From: Richelia sp. UBA3308
GTDB taxonomy: Bacteria; Cyanobacteriota; Cyanobacteriia; Cyanobacteriales; Nostocaceae
Assembly: GCA_002361335.1 (NCBI GenBank)
Contig: DESS01000295.1
Span: 10,454 to 74,453, forward strand
Direction: 5' to 3'
DNA length: 64,000 nt
Position numbers and translations under genes: made by a program. The notes beneath the pieces were generated by a model. That model was not told the origin of the DNA, made no database searches, and saw only the letters and a list, made by a program, of their open reading frames with translations. Shown here in pieces: positions 1 through 9,404 of this stretch (positions are counted from its first letter, which is position 1; each line of letters opens with the position of its first letter).

Positions 1-1575
1 GAAGCAAAAAAGCAAGTTAATCGTCAAATGATTGTGATTCTCGACTTTGGTTCTCAATATTCCGAACTAATTGCTCGTAGAATCCGCGAAACTCAAGTAT
101 ATTCTGAAGTTCTTTCCTATCGCACCACAGCCGAACAACTTCGTCAACTCAACCCCAAGGGAATTATTCTTTCGGGTGGTCCAAGTTCGGTTTATGATGG
201 CAAAGCTCCTCATTGCGATCCACAGATATGGCATTTAGGAATCCCGATTCTGGGTGTATGCTACGGTATGCAGCTAATGGTGCAGCAACTTGGTGGAGAA
301 GTTAAAAAGTCGGAGCAAGGAGAGTACGGTAAGGCGGCTCTGCATATCGACGATCCCACAAACTTACTTAGCAACGTCAAAGATGGTACAACCATGTGGA
401 TGAGTCATGGAGACTCGGTAATGAAAATGCCCTCCGGCTTTGAATTACTCGCCCATACAGTCAATACTCCTTGTGCAGCGATCGCCAATCACGAAAAGAA
501 ACTTTATGGGGTACAGTTTCATCCAGAAGTAGTACATTCGATTGGTGGATCCTCGTTAATTCGCAATTTTGTTTATCAAATCTGCGAAAGTGAGCCTACT
601 TGGACAACTGATGCTTTTGTAGAAGAGACGATTCGGGAAATTCGGGCTAAAGTTGGTCACAAGCGAGTTTTGTTAGCCCTTAGTGGAGGAGTTGATTCCT
701 CGACGCTGGCATTTTTGCTTCATAAGGCAATTGGCGATCGCTTAACTTGTGTTTTCATCGACCAAGGCTTTATGCGAAAATTAGAGCCAGAACGCTTGCT
801 CAAATTATTCTCAGAACAGTTTCACATTCCCGTTGAATATGTAAACGCTCGCAAACGTTTTCTTGAAGCCTTAAATGGAGTTACCGATCCCGAACAAAAA
901 CGGCGGATCATCGGACACGAATTTATCAAAGTATTTGAGGAAGCATCTAAAGAATTTGGTCCCTTTGATTATCTGGCACAAGGAACCTTATATCCCGATG
1001 TAATTGAATCAGCAGATACCAACGTCGATCCGCAAACCGGGGAACGAGTAGCAGTGAAAATTAAGAGCCATCACAACGTTGGTGGTTTGCCCAAAGACTT
1101 ACGTTTCAAGTTAGTAGAACCTTTACGGAAGCTTTTTAAAGATGAAGTTCGTAAAGTCGGACGTTGCGTTGGTTTACCTGAAGAAATTGTACAACGTCAA
1201 CCTTTCCCCGGTCCGGGTTTAGCAATTCGCATAATTGGCGAAGTCACCGCCGAACGGTTAAATATTTTACGAGATGCTGACTTAATTGTGCGTCAAGAAA
1301 TTAACCGAAATAATCTGTATAACAAATATTGGCAAGCTTTTGCCGTGTTGTTACCAATTCGTAGCGTAGGTGTCATGGGTGACAAAAGAACTTATGCTTA
1401 TCCCATAGTTTTACGTATCGTTACAAGTGAAGATGGGATGACAGCAGACTGGGCGCGGGTACCTTACGACGTACTTGAAGTAATTTCCAATCGCATTGTA
1501 AATGAAGTCAATGGGGTGAATCGGGTTGCCTTTGATATTACATCCAAGCCCCCCGGAACTATTGAATGGGAATAA
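1..1575 (+). CDS. guaA: GMP synthase (glutamine-hydrolysing), 5' end outside window
   Basis: Converts XMP, glutamine and ATP to GMP in the last step of guanine nucleotide synthesis, in the cytosol. Counting from the ATG at 28, the class I glutamine amidotransferase domain shows nucleophile C78 in GVCYGMQ and H165/E167 in FHPE. The ATP-pyrophosphatase loop SGGVDSS lies at 219-225, and the C-terminal dimerisation domain ends in PGTIEWE, the family's usual end. The frame stays open upstream of 28 to the first base of the window (reading EAKKQVNRQ). Cyanobacterial GuaA proteins usually have a short N-terminal extension before this point, so the true start is probably outside the window and the ATG at 28 is internal. 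No good Shine-Dalgarno precedes 28. Identity is very secure; only the start is open. Confidence 0.97.
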   Translation, partial: EAKKQVNRQMIVILDFGSQYSELIARRIRETQVYSEVLSYRTTAEQLRQLNPKGIILSGGPSSVYDGKAPHCDPQIWHLGIPILGVCYGMQLMVQQLGGEVKKSEQGEYGKAALHIDDPTNLLSNVKDGTTMWMSHGDSVMKMPSGFELLAHTVNTPCAAIANHEKKLYGVQFHPEVVHSIGGSSLIRNFVYQICESEPTWTTDAFVEETIREIRAKVGHKRVLLALSGGVDSSTLAFLLHKAIGDRLTCVFIDQGFMRKLEPERLLKLFSEQFHIPVEYVNARKRFLEALNGVTDPEQKRRIIGHEFIKVFEEASKEFGPFDYLAQGTLYPDVIESADTNVDPQTGERVAVKIKSHHNVGGLPKDLRFKLVEPLRKLFKDEVRKVGRCVGLPEEIVQRQPFPGPGLAIRIIGEVTAERLNILRDADLIVRQEINRNNLYNKYWQAFAVLLPIRSVGVMGDKRTYAYPIVLRIVTSEDGMTADWARVPYDVLEVISNRIVNEVNGVNRVAFDITSKPPGTIEWE

Positions 1576-1710
1576 GGAATAGGGCCGAAAGGGCCGAAAG
1601 GGCATTGGGCATTGGGAGTAGTTAAGGAACTTCTTTCGTAAGTCAGCAGGAAGAAGGGAATGCATGCCGCTCCGTCTTTTATCAAATATGGGTAGAATTT
1701 CCTGACAACC

Positions 1711-1760
1711 GGGGTGCAAGATGTCCGTTTGGGGTTTAAATACCCATGCGGGCATCCAGC
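1711..1760. repeat. dispersed hairpin repeat, copy 1
   Basis: Matches 25125-25172 over about 48 bp. The arms are GATGTCCG and CGGGCATC, with one G-T wobble; the second copy has perfect 9-bp arms GATGCCCGG/CCGGGCATC. Both copies begin with GGGTGYAAGATG. Both are intergenic. Confidence 0.7.
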
Positions 1761-2091
1761 TAACTTCGGCTCAAAGCCTCTTGGTGCTTTCTTCGCTTTA
1801 AAGGCAAAAGGTTAAATTCTATCTCCCCATCTCCCTATCTCCTTCCCCGGCTTCCCCTCACAATCAATACAAATATAATTCTTCAATTAATCATTAATTA
1901 ATCATTTTGAAGAGGATGTTTAGCAAGTCTAATTTAATACTTTTCCTCGTGAATATAAGTCAGGCTTATAGACTCGAAACCACAGGTGAGAGAAGGTTAT
2001 AAATTATTAGTCCACTTAATGGTATATTTTGGTCGATTCGTCGGGAATTCAACCGCCAGATATTTGACAAATTACAGAAAGTTGCCGTTTT

Positions 2092-2140
2092 GTACACAAA
2101 AATTTTCTAAAACTCTTGTGGTACGGGCATCCCTGCCCGT
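2092..2140 (+). repeat. dispersed repeat with ACGGGCA/TGCCCGT hairpin, copy 1
   Basis: Contains AAAAATTTTCTAAAA, then CTTGTGGTACGGGCATCC, then CTGCCCGT. The same order of blocks occurs in reverse at 14073-14117, and a diverged copy at 30017-30044. The 3' part folds as ACGGGCA/TGCCCGT. Confidence 0.75.
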
Positions 2141-2286
2141 AAGAATCAATCTTAGGTAAGTCCTGATTTTATTTTTGATAGCTTACTATGACTGTAGAGA
2201 TTTGAAAATTATGATAACTATTTATTAATAAAGAATTAAACCTTGCTTAGTTTTGTAGCTAGCAAAGTGCAAGTTGAAATACAATT

Positions 2287-3174
2287 CTAAAGGCTAATTT
2301 TATTAGATTTATTGGATGGTGGTTCAACCTGAATCAAAATTCTTGCCGGACTAAACTTTTCTTCTAAAAGAGCTTCCACTTCTTCTGTGATTCGATGAGC
2401 GGTTTCTACATCTTCGGCATCAACAACTAGATGCATCTCGATAAACACTTGACGACCGATAATACCACGAGAAGCGATATGATGACAATTGATTACACCG
2501 GGGACTTCTAAAGCAATATCGTAAATAATTTCCGGTGCGATCGCCATTTCATCTACTAACCAAGGTAAATTTTCTTTAACTACAGTCCAACCACTAAGAA
2601 ATACCAGTAAAGCAACAGGAAAAGCTAGAACTACATCCAACCATTGATAACCCAACCAAACACCTATTAAACCTCCCATCACAGAAATGGTTACCCAAAC
2701 ATCACTCATGGTATGATGAGCATCGGCAATCAAAATTGGGCTGTTAACTCGCTTACCAACAGTTCTTTCATAGAAAGCGACAAAAATATTTACACCCAAA
2801 ACTAACAGTAATAACCACAATTGTGGAGCAGAAATTGTTACTGGTTTACCTCCTTGAATAATTCGTTCAAGGGCACTCTGAAGAATTTCAAAACAAGCAA
2901 TAGCCAAAAATGCAGCAATACCTAAAGCACCCACCGCTTCAAATTTTTGGTGTCCGTAGGGATGTTTACGATCGGGTAATGGGGAAGAAAATTGATTGGT
3001 AATTAATCCTAAAATATTATTAGCGCTATCCGTGACACTGTGTAAAGCATCAGCTACTAAACTCAAAGAACCTGTTACAACTCCTATTGAGGCTTTTAAT
3101 CCCATCACAAATAAATTTAGCAGTAGAGTCACGATTAAAACCTTTCTTACTACTGCGCGATTATCCATAGTCAT
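2287..3174 (-). CDS. cation diffusion facilitator (CDF) metal efflux transporter
   Basis: An inner-membrane antiporter that exports divalent metal (Zn, Fe, Mn or Co) in exchange for protons; the metal cannot be named from sequence alone. The 295-residue length is normal for the family. The first metal site is seen in helix 2 as D42, H45 and D49 (ADALHSVTD), and the partner helix 5 motif is DAHHTMSD. The C-terminal cytoplasmic domain follows (PGVINCHHIASR, EMHLVVD). No His-rich loop is present, unlike the second CDF protein at 28757-29767, so the two likely differ in metal or regulation. The start could be M1 or M3, since neither has a clear Shine-Dalgarno. It stands alone, and convergent transcription with guaA is separated by 0.7 kb. 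Confidence 0.9.
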   Translation of the reverse strand: MTMDNRAVVRKVLIVTLLLNLFVMGLKASIGVVTGSLSLVADALHSVTDSANNILGLITNQFSSPLPDRKHPYGHQKFEAVGALGIAAFLAIACFEILQSALERIIQGGKPVTISAPQLWLLLLVLGVNIFVAFYERTVGKRVNSPILIADAHHTMSDVWVTISVMGGLIGVWLGYQWLDVVLAFPVALLVFLSGWTVVKENLPWLVDEMAIAPEIIYDIALEVPGVINCHHIASRGIIGRQVFIEMHLVVDAEDVETAHRITEEVEALLEEKFSPARILIQVEPPSNKSNKISL

Positions 3175-3623
3175 AGAGTATTTTTAATTATCAGTATCTT
3201 CTTTTCTAATGTAAAACTTCACAGAAGAAAAAGATGTATCAAACTCTTACATACTAAGGATTAGATATCTCTTCAACTACAAAATTTTCCCTGTATTATT
3301 GCAAGTAGTTTTTATTAATAGGACTTAGGCAACAGTAATAGAAAAACTAGTATTCCAGACATTTAAATCCCCAGATTCCACTGTAAAAAAAAGGTAGACG
3401 ATAGGTAAATATTTCATTTTACAACAGCTAAAACAGTTTTCTCTTCAATTTAGTTGAGAATTACTATATTTACGTGCAGCGTAAATTACCTTAACTGCAC
3501 TTGACGATAAAGTAAAACTGAAGCATTTACCTTTAAATATGACCAAATCACAAAGAAATATTACGAATTTTGATGCCCCATATAGAGGGAAAATAGAAAA
3601 ACAAGATTTTTGATAAATAACTC
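3175..3623. other. intergenic region between divergent genes
   Basis: AT-rich spacer that must carry promoters for the CDF gene (leftward) and the small protein at 3624 (rightward). It contains AGGACTTAGGCAACAGT at about 3321, which resembles the end of the MITE-like element at 52440-52564. No gene, RNA or riboswitch was recognised. Confidence 0.5.
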
Positions 3624-3974
3624 ATGTCTGCAAATCATTTGACACTTAACCTAGTTGAAGGATCCGTATCTTTTAGCTTTTCACCTGCAGCAGCACGGGA
3701 ATTAAAAGCTGCGATAGATGAATTGATGCAGAAACTGAAAGTGGTTGCGACTCAAACTGCTGGCGGTAAAGGTAAACCACTACCTCAATCTGCCATGGAA
3801 TACCGTTATACGGGAGAAGTATTTCTAGAAATTTTTTGCAATCCGAATATCTGGGCTACCCCTTTCGCAGCAAAGGTTTTACTTACCGTGCGAGATGCAG
3901 CTATTCGCTTGACAACAGAAGCTGAACTTACTCGCCTTATAGAAGATATTAACCAGTATTTAGAACAAGCGTGA
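3624..3974 (+). CDS. conserved-looking hypothetical protein, 116 aa
   Basis: Not recognised. A soluble protein with no signal peptide or membrane segment. The N-terminus reads as a beta strand pair ([15 protein letters not shown]) followed by a helix ([19 protein letters not shown]), then a linker with [16 protein letters not shown], and helices at the C-terminus. The codon use and amino-acid mix look like real coding DNA. A near-perfect inverted repeat (GTTCATGGCTAA at 4007-4018 against TTAGTCATGAAC at 4033-4044) lies just downstream and may end the transcript. It precedes the TerB-domain gene in the same direction, but 436 bp separate them, so an operon is unlikely. Confidence 0.65.
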   Translation: MSANHLTLNLVEGSVSFSFSPAAARELKAAIDELMQKLKVVATQTAGGKGKPLPQSAMEYRYTGEVFLEIFCNPNIWATPFAAKVLLTVRDAAIRLTTEAELTRLIEDINQYLEQA

Positions 3975-4410
3975 GTTAGCAAGACAAAAACCGATAAAGG
4001 AGAATGGTTCATGGCTAATTGCGAGTTTATCATTAGTCATGAACAAAGCGCGGCATAATAAACAAGTACCATTAGCAGCGTCAAAGTAAAACTATAAAAT
4101 TATCAAAAAATAGAATTATATCAATAAATAGCTAAAAAGTAGCAGCAAAATTTAACAAAATATTTGAAATGAGTCAAAAGCTTAAATTATAAGTATCTAA
4201 ACTTTGTATGACAATTTTTATATACTAAATTTTATAGTTTTTAGGACAGGTAACTGTATTCTAGTAAAATCTAAATTATTTATAATTTAATGCCGCTATC
4301 GAGGGGATAATTTTAACCCTGTAATCAAATTTTTTTATAAATGTATCTAATATCGCCGATTGTGAATACAGTAAACACTACCACTTTTTATTTACACGAA
4401 AAAATCACCC
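3975..4410. other. intergenic region upstream of TerB-domain gene
   Basis: Very AT-rich. It holds the inverted repeat 4007-4044 described with the upstream gene. Nothing else was recognised; presumably it carries the promoter of the gene at 4411. Confidence 0.5.
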
Positions 4411-5478
4411 ATGGAGATAACAGTTATGGACAAATATGAGAAATTTTTTAACACAGAAGAAACCTTGAAAGAACCACTGGCTCCAGAAGAAGCAGTGGCT
4501 TCAGTTGCGATCGTTACTGCAGCCGCCGATTCTTCCTTGGAAGATGTGGATATAGAATTTTTGGTTGATATACTTTGGGGATTCGAGATTTTTGAAGAAT
4601 ATTCGGATGAAGATTTATTAGAAATGGTTGATAAACTTCTAAATCTAGCCCATCAAAACGAACCGGGGGCGCTTTTTAATGCTGCTAATGATGAACTTGA
4701 AGATGAATTATTAGAAGATGCCTTTGCCGCTGGGGTAAGTGTAATCTTAGACGAAGAAGAAATGCATATCCCTAGAGCAAAAATGCCTTTACTCAAGAGT
4801 TTACAGCAAGCTTTAGAACTTGATGATGACGAAGCCCAAGAAATTATAGAAGATGTAATTTCCGCCTTTGAAGAAGCTGAGTTGGAAGAATTACTTGATT
4901 CGGAAGATGAAACAATAGTAGATATTGCATTTAATATTGATGAATATGACTCACCATTAGGTAATTTTACAGTTCCGATTCCAGTAGATCCCCATCAGGG
5001 CGGTAAAGTTCAAAGTCAAGAAGGTACAGTTAGTTTTTCTGATGATGAAGGTATTTTTTTAAGAATAGATTATTATTGTTTACCTTCTAAACAGATGGAA
5101 GAAATGGAAGCGATTGGACAAGAGGAATATTTGAGATCTACTCTTGTAAATAAATATATTCCTGAAGAAATAGTCGCGAATTTGCCAGAAGCACAGGTTG
5201 AATATGCTGAATATATGGCCCATGTTTTAGAAGGTTCTTACTTTGTGCTGCTTTATATGCCTGAGGGTTCAAGAAATTATAAAACAGGAAATAATGGTAC
5301 TGCGACAAAGTTAGATGCCTATCGAGGATTAATCGCATTTATTGACGGTGATTTTTTGTATATAGTTAGCAGTCAACGTACCTTTTTAGATGGAAAAACT
5401 TCTAGTTTTATCAAGCAAGAAGCTGTTGCACTTAAACAGATGATTTTAGATTTTGTTGATACTATTGAGTTTAATTGA
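4411..5478 (+). CDS. TerB-family N-terminal domain protein with unknown C-terminal domain
   Basis: Residues about 20-170 form an all-helical, very acidic region typical of the cyanobacterial TerB (tellurite-resistance-like) family, with the phrases LWGFEIFEEYSDEDLLEMV, AFAAGV and LQQALELDDDEAQEIIEDV. The role of this family in cyanobacteria is unknown; TerB proteins elsewhere bind metal or work in stress complexes at the membrane. Residues about 190-355 form a separate mixed alpha/beta domain beginning near DEYDSPLGNFTVPIP, which I do not recognise. The ATG at 4411 and the ATG at 4426 (MDKYEKFF) are both possible; relatives I recall start with MDKYEK, so 4426 may be the true start. A hairpin at 5506-5527 follows the stop. 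Confidence 0.75.
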   Translation: MEITVMDKYEKFFNTEETLKEPLAPEEAVASVAIVTAAADSSLEDVDIEFLVDILWGFEIFEEYSDEDLLEMVDKLLNLAHQNEPGALFNAANDELEDELLEDAFAAGVSVILDEEEMHIPRAKMPLLKSLQQALELDDDEAQEIIEDVISAFEEAELEELLDSEDETIVDIAFNIDEYDSPLGNFTVPIPVDPHQGGKVQSQEGTVSFSDDEGIFLRIDYYCLPSKQMEEMEAIGQEEYLRSTLVNKYIPEEIVANLPEAQVEYAEYMAHVLEGSYFVLLYMPEGSRNYKTGNNGTATKLDAYRGLIAFIDGDFLYIVSSQRTFLDGKTSSFIKQEAVALKQMILDFVDTIEFN

Positions 5479-5505
5479 ATCTAAACAAATTAGTTTTTAA
5501 TCGAG

Positions 5506-5527
5506 GGTGATTTTTAAAGAAATCACC
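5506..5527 (+). terminator. hairpin after TerB-domain gene
   Basis: Perfect 8-bp arms GGTGATTT/AAATCACC with a 6-nt loop, 28 bp after the stop. There is only a weak T-run afterwards, so a terminator role is inferred. Confidence 0.5.
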
Positions 5528-5542
5528 TTCCAATACTGCTCA

Positions 5543-5619
5543 TTAGTTGTTAGTTGTTAGTTATTAGTTATTAGTTGTTAGTTATTAGTTATTAATTCTA
5601 AATTCTAAATTCTAAATTC
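5543..5619. repeat. heptanucleotide tandem array (TTAGTTR / TAAATTC)
   Basis: Eleven 7-nt units in phase: seven variants of TTAGTTG/TTAGTTA, then TTAATTC and TAAATTC units. This is the STRR type of repeat known from heterocystous cyanobacteria. It lies between the convergent ends of the TerB-domain gene and recG. Confidence 0.85.
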
Positions 5620-5648
5620 TTTCTTCCCTTTAATTGGAAACCGCTATA

Positions 5649-8150
5649 TTAGGTTAAAATACTCCCACCCATTAATTTTTCATGACGATATTTCAATTCT
5701 TCTTTCATCAATTTCCACTGTTCTAAACTCGCGTCTATTTCTATTACTTTTTCCGCTGCTTGACGTGCTAAAATTAATACTTCTTCGTCTTCTACTAAAC
5801 TTGCTAAAGTAAAGTCTGGTACACCCGATTGTCGAGTTCCTAAAACTTCACCGGGGCCTCGAAAACGCATATCCATTTCTGATATGAAAAACCCGTCTTG
5901 GGATTGTTCTAATACTTTCAATCTTTGTTGAGCATCAGCACTGCGAGAGCCGCTAATTAAAAGACAAAAAGATTGTGCTGCACCCCTACCAACTCGTCCC
6001 CGCAATTGATGCAATTGTGACAAACCGAATCTTTCCGCGTTTTCAATTAACATCACTGTTGCATTTGGAACGTCCACGCCCACTTCTACCACCGTAGTAG
6101 ATACCAAAATTTGGGTTTCGCGATCGCGGAATTTATTAATTGCTTCGTCTTTATCGGCGGAACTCATCTTTCCGTGCAACAATCCCACTCGAAATTCCGG
6201 GAATACGGCTTCTTGTAACTTTTTATGCTCTTCTACAGCAGAGCGTAAATCTAGTTTCTCCGATTCTTCTACCAAAGGCAATACTACATAAACCTGCCTT
6301 CCCTGAGCGATTTCTCGCCGGATCAAATCGTAAGCGTGAGTACGCTCGCTTCCCCTCAAAGCTGTAGTTTTTATCTTTTGTCTTCCTGGTGGCAACTCAT
6401 CAATTTGACTCACATCTAAGTCACCGTGAATTGTCAGCGCTAAGGTTCTGGGAATCGGAGTCGCGGTCATAGTTAATACATGAGGCTGTTCGCCTTTTTG
6501 TTGCAATCGCGCTCGTTGCTGTACTCCAAAGCGATGCTGTTCGTCAATTACCACTAAACCCAATCCTTGAAAGTTTACCGGGTCTTGAATTAAAGCGTGG
6601 GTACCTACTAAAAGCGGCAATTCCCCAGTTTCTAACTGAGCGTGAATTTGTCGCCTTTTTGCAGTTTTTGTTGAGCCTGTAAGTAAATCTACGGGTAAAT
6701 GCAGCAAGTTAAACCAACTCACTAACTTACGATAATGCTGTTCCGCTAAAACTTCCGTGGGAGCCATCAAGGCGGCTTGATAACCCGATTGAATTGCGGC
6801 AATAATGGCAATTACTGCCACAACAGTTTTACCAGAGCCTACATCTCCCTGCACCAAACGATTCATTGGTGTAGGTTTTTGCAAATCCTTGAGAATATCT
6901 TGAACAACTCGTTCCTGTGCCCCTGTTAATTGAAAGGGTAATATTTCATAGAATTTTTGTAATAACTCACCTTGGGGTGCCAGAATCGCACTAGTTTGAA
7001 CTTGACGCGCCTTTTGCTGACGTTGTAGTAAACCGAGTTGTAAATAGAAAAATTCATCAAACACCAGACGACGGCGTGCCGATCGCAAACTATCACTATC
7101 GGGGGGAAAATGAATATTAGCGATCGCGTCTTTTAATTCCATGAGCTGATATTTTGTCAGCAAACCTTTTGGTAAAGGTTCCTTTAAGTGGGCAGTTGCG
7201 GGTAAAGCAGCAATTACCGCTTGTCGCACTGTATTGGCGACAACTCCCTCTGTTAAGGAATACACGGGCACAACTCTACCAACAGTCAGGGATTCAATTG
7301 CATCTCCTGGATTGGCTAAAACTTCCAACTCTGGATTATCAAGAGTCAAGCCGTACTTACTTTCTTTTACCAAACCACAAGCTGCTAAAGTACTACCAAC
7401 AGAGTAGCGACGCTTCATACTTTCTTGCCAACCACGACTGCCAAAACGAGCGCCTGCATAAAAACGACTAATTTTTAAAGTACCGGAGTTATCTTTTAAC
7501 TGAATCTCTAAAATTGATAATTTCTTATTTTTAGGGCTACAAAAACAGTTACAACGTTTCACCGTTGCCACAATCGTTACCGTCTCCCCGGCTTGTAACT
7601 CGGCAATACAGACTTGATTGGCATAATCAATATGGTCGCGGGGATAGTAAAATAATAAATCGCGCACGGTATATAAACCAAGACGCTCTAATTGACTTGC
7701 CCTTTTAAAGCCGATTTCTGGCAAATTGGTGAGTTTTTCGTCTAAACCGGCTGCAAGTCGTCGGCTAACCTCCGCCACAATCTTAGTTTTGGGAGTTTGG
7801 ACTTTTACTTTTGGTTGAGAATTTGCAGCAGAGGCAGAATCATAATTAAAGGGTTGAGTATTGTTCTCCCCTTCCCCTTCATGTTGTAACCTGTGAAGAT
7901 ACCGGCGAGTTTCGGCTACCAAATGTTGTCTGTCTTCAGTTTCTAGATTTGGATAATTTGCAAATTGAGCGGCAAATTCCTGCCAGCGACGACGTTCGAT
8001 TGTAGGTAAGCCAACAGGAAATTTACCAAAAGTTAAAGTGAGAAACTCATTAAAAAGATATTCTCTACCCTTCAAGTTAATAAAACCCCTTTGTGCTTCC
8101 ACCGTCAGGGCTTTGTGCAATTTTATCCAATCTAGTTTGTCATCAGTCAT
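5649..8150 (-). CDS. recG: ATP-dependent DNA helicase RecG
   Basis: Remodels stalled replication forks and branch-migrates Holliday junctions. The 833-residue length fits cyanobacterial RecG, which has an N-terminal extension (here about 130 residues with a polar linker) before the wedge/OB domain that starts near LPEIGFKRASQLERLG. Helicase motifs are present: Walker A GDVGSGKT near residue 437, DEQH near 536, TATPIPRT, and the C-terminal block QLRGRVGRG. The start MTDDKLDWIKLHKAL fits the family, but the DNA just before the ATG is pure heptamer array with no Shine-Dalgarno, so initiation must be leaderless, weak or coupled to the gene upstream (8343-9404). Arrays flank the gene on both sides. 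Confidence 0.97.
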   Translation of the reverse strand: MTDDKLDWIKLHKALTVEAQRGFINLKGREYLFNEFLTLTFGKFPVGLPTIERRRWQEFAAQFANYPNLETEDRQHLVAETRRYLHRLQHEGEGENNTQPFNYDSASAANSQPKVKVQTPKTKIVAEVSRRLAAGLDEKLTNLPEIGFKRASQLERLGLYTVRDLLFYYPRDHIDYANQVCIAELQAGETVTIVATVKRCNCFCSPKNKKLSILEIQLKDNSGTLKISRFYAGARFGSRGWQESMKRRYSVGSTLAACGLVKESKYGLTLDNPELEVLANPGDAIESLTVGRVVPVYSLTEGVVANTVRQAVIAALPATAHLKEPLPKGLLTKYQLMELKDAIANIHFPPDSDSLRSARRRLVFDEFFYLQLGLLQRQQKARQVQTSAILAPQGELLQKFYEILPFQLTGAQERVVQDILKDLQKPTPMNRLVQGDVGSGKTVVAVIAIIAAIQSGYQAALMAPTEVLAEQHYRKLVSWFNLLHLPVDLLTGSTKTAKRRQIHAQLETGELPLLVGTHALIQDPVNFQGLGLVVIDEQHRFGVQQRARLQQKGEQPHVLTMTATPIPRTLALTIHGDLDVSQIDELPPGRQKIKTTALRGSERTHAYDLIRREIAQGRQVYVVLPLVEESEKLDLRSAVEEHKKLQEAVFPEFRVGLLHGKMSSADKDEAINKFRDRETQILVSTTVVEVGVDVPNATVMLIENAERFGLSQLHQLRGRVGRGAAQSFCLLISGSRSADAQQRLKVLEQSQDGFFISEMDMRFRGPGEVLGTRQSGVPDFTLASLVEDEEVLILARQAAEKVIEIDASLEQWKLMKEELKYRHEKLMGGSILT

Positions 8151-8345
8151 TAGTTGTTGGTTGTTAGTTGTTAGTTGTTAGTTGTTGGTTGTTGATTGTT
8201 GGTTGTTGGTTATTAGTTGTTGGTTGTTGGTTGTTACTCGTTACTCGTTACTCGTTACTCGTTACTCGTTAGTTGTTGGTTATTACTTATTACTTCTTAC
8301 TTATTACTTATTACTTCTTACTTCTTACTTCTTACTTCTTACTTA
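8151..8345. repeat. long heptanucleotide array filling the gap before recG
   Basis: About 27 units of 7 nt in continuous phase: a block of TTGTTGG/TTGTTAG, then five CTCGTTA units, then CTTATTA/CTTCTTA units. It runs from the base next to the recG ATG to the TAA stop codon of the gene at 8343-9404, leaving no other intergenic sequence. Internal homogenised blocks suggest growth by slippage. Confidence 0.9.
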
Positions 8346-9404
8346 ATCTTCGTACCAGCTAGCACGCCATGCTGCTTCGGCGGTAGCTATAGAAAGTTCT
8401 CGTTGTTTCTTTTGATATTCTCTTCCTAATTTGGCTAAATTATTTAAAAGATTGCGAATTTGTTTGCGTTCCGACGAAAGTTTCATATCAGAAAACTCTA
8501 TCTCAACTAATCGTAGATTTAAAGCCATAACTTGCGTCAAGCTTTCCGGTTCCAATTGCTGCTCACCTTCAATTCCAATTACCAAGGTTAATATATTAGG
8601 ATGTCCACCAGGGATAACTTCTGTAGATCCTTCTGATGAAGCAGCAGCGGTTTCTAAAATAGATTCCGGCAATTTTTGAGGTAATATAGCAGCTTTTTGT
8701 AATAAACGATTGCCATCACGGGATAAGCATTTCAAAATATAAGCAATTGCTCTTTCTAAGTTTTTTTGCCAAGCAGCTAATTCCATGGGATTAGAAGTAT
8801 TCGGATTGAACCAATTTTTCCAATCCTTGCTGACAGTATTTTTTGAAGATAATACCGGAGATTGAGCAGATGGAGAAGATAAAGAAGGAATTTTTATATT
8901 TTCAGGAACTGAACTAGAGGAAGCAGTTTGAGAAAAAGTATTTTTAACGAAGTTTTCATCTTCTGCTTCTAAGTTTTCTACAATTTCTTTGAAGTTTTCA
9001 TCTTCTGCTTCTAAGTTTCCGACAATTTCTTCTAAATCTTCATTTTCTGCTTCTAACTCTTGGGTAATTTCTTCTAAATCTTCTTCAGTTTGTTCTAATT
9101 CCTCCTCTGTTTCATCAAATTCCCCATCGTTGATTAAAGCTTGCATATCTTTGAGTGCCCCTTTCGCCAACTGACGCATAGCTTGCTGCAATTTCTCTCG
9201 TTGATTTAAAGACAATTTCAGAAAACGTTCTGGATATCCTTGGGTACACAGATGATAGCTTGCTAAAATCAATTGTTGGCTCACTGCTTGTCCTAAAATC
9301 TCCAAATAACCACTATAAGCCTTTTGGAGTTGTTGTGCGATCGCTCCTATAGTTGTTTCTAGCTCGACAATATCCTGCTCTATTCGCTCGATTGGTCTTG
9401 CCAT
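8343..9404 (-). CDS. hypothetical protein with acidic internal repeats
   Basis: Not recognised by name. 353 residues with three parts. Residues 1-95 are a helical domain (PIERIEQDIVELETTIGAIA onward). Residues about 96-155 are a very acidic run built of repeats of the type EEIVGNLEAEDENF, partly duplicated at the DNA level near 8960-9060. The C-terminal third (from about 200) is folded, with conserved-looking phrases HPNILTLVIGIEG and LAKLGREYQKKQRELS, and a terminal WRASWYED. No signal peptide or membrane segment. It lies directly upstream of recG in the same direction, separated only by a heptamer array, so the two may be co-transcribed. Confidence 0.7.
   Translation of the reverse strand: MARPIERIEQDIVELETTIGAIAQQLQKAYSGYLEILGQAVSQQLILASYHLCTQGYPERFLKLSLNQREKLQQAMRQLAKGALKDMQALINDGEFDETEEELEQTEEDLEEITQELEAENEDLEEIVGNLEAEDENFKEIVENLEAEDENFVKNTFSQTASSSSVPENIKIPSLSSPSAQSPVLSSKNTVSKDWKNWFNPNTSNPMELAAWQKNLERAIAYILKCLSRDGNRLLQKAAILPQKLPESILETAAASSEGSTEVIPGGHPNILTLVIGIEGEQQLEPESLTQVMALNLRLVEIEFSDMKLSSERKQIRNLLNNLAKLGREYQKKQRELSIATAEAAWRASWYED

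Larger units (their letters stand above)
1576..2286. other. intergenic region with dispersed repeats
   Basis: No convincing gene. Just after guaA there is a short direct repeat (GGGCCGAAA twice, then GGGCATT twice) and a C/T-rich run near 1820-1855. Two dispersed repeats are listed separately: the GATGYCCG hairpin at 1711-1760 and the ACGGGCATCCCTGCCCGT element at 2092-2140. The motif GAAGAGGATGTTT at 1910-1922 recurs in reverse near 12370, 16720 and 28740 as AAACATCCTC. Short ORFs antisense to the end of guaA are shadows. Confidence 0.6.

Noticed and set aside
5543..8345. CRISPR array interpretation of the tandem repeats
   Set aside because: The units are 7 nt without spacers, and no cas genes are present.
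8217..8429. 70-codon rightward ORF across the recG upstream array
   Set aside because: It is a translation of 7-nt repeats; real coding evidence is absent.
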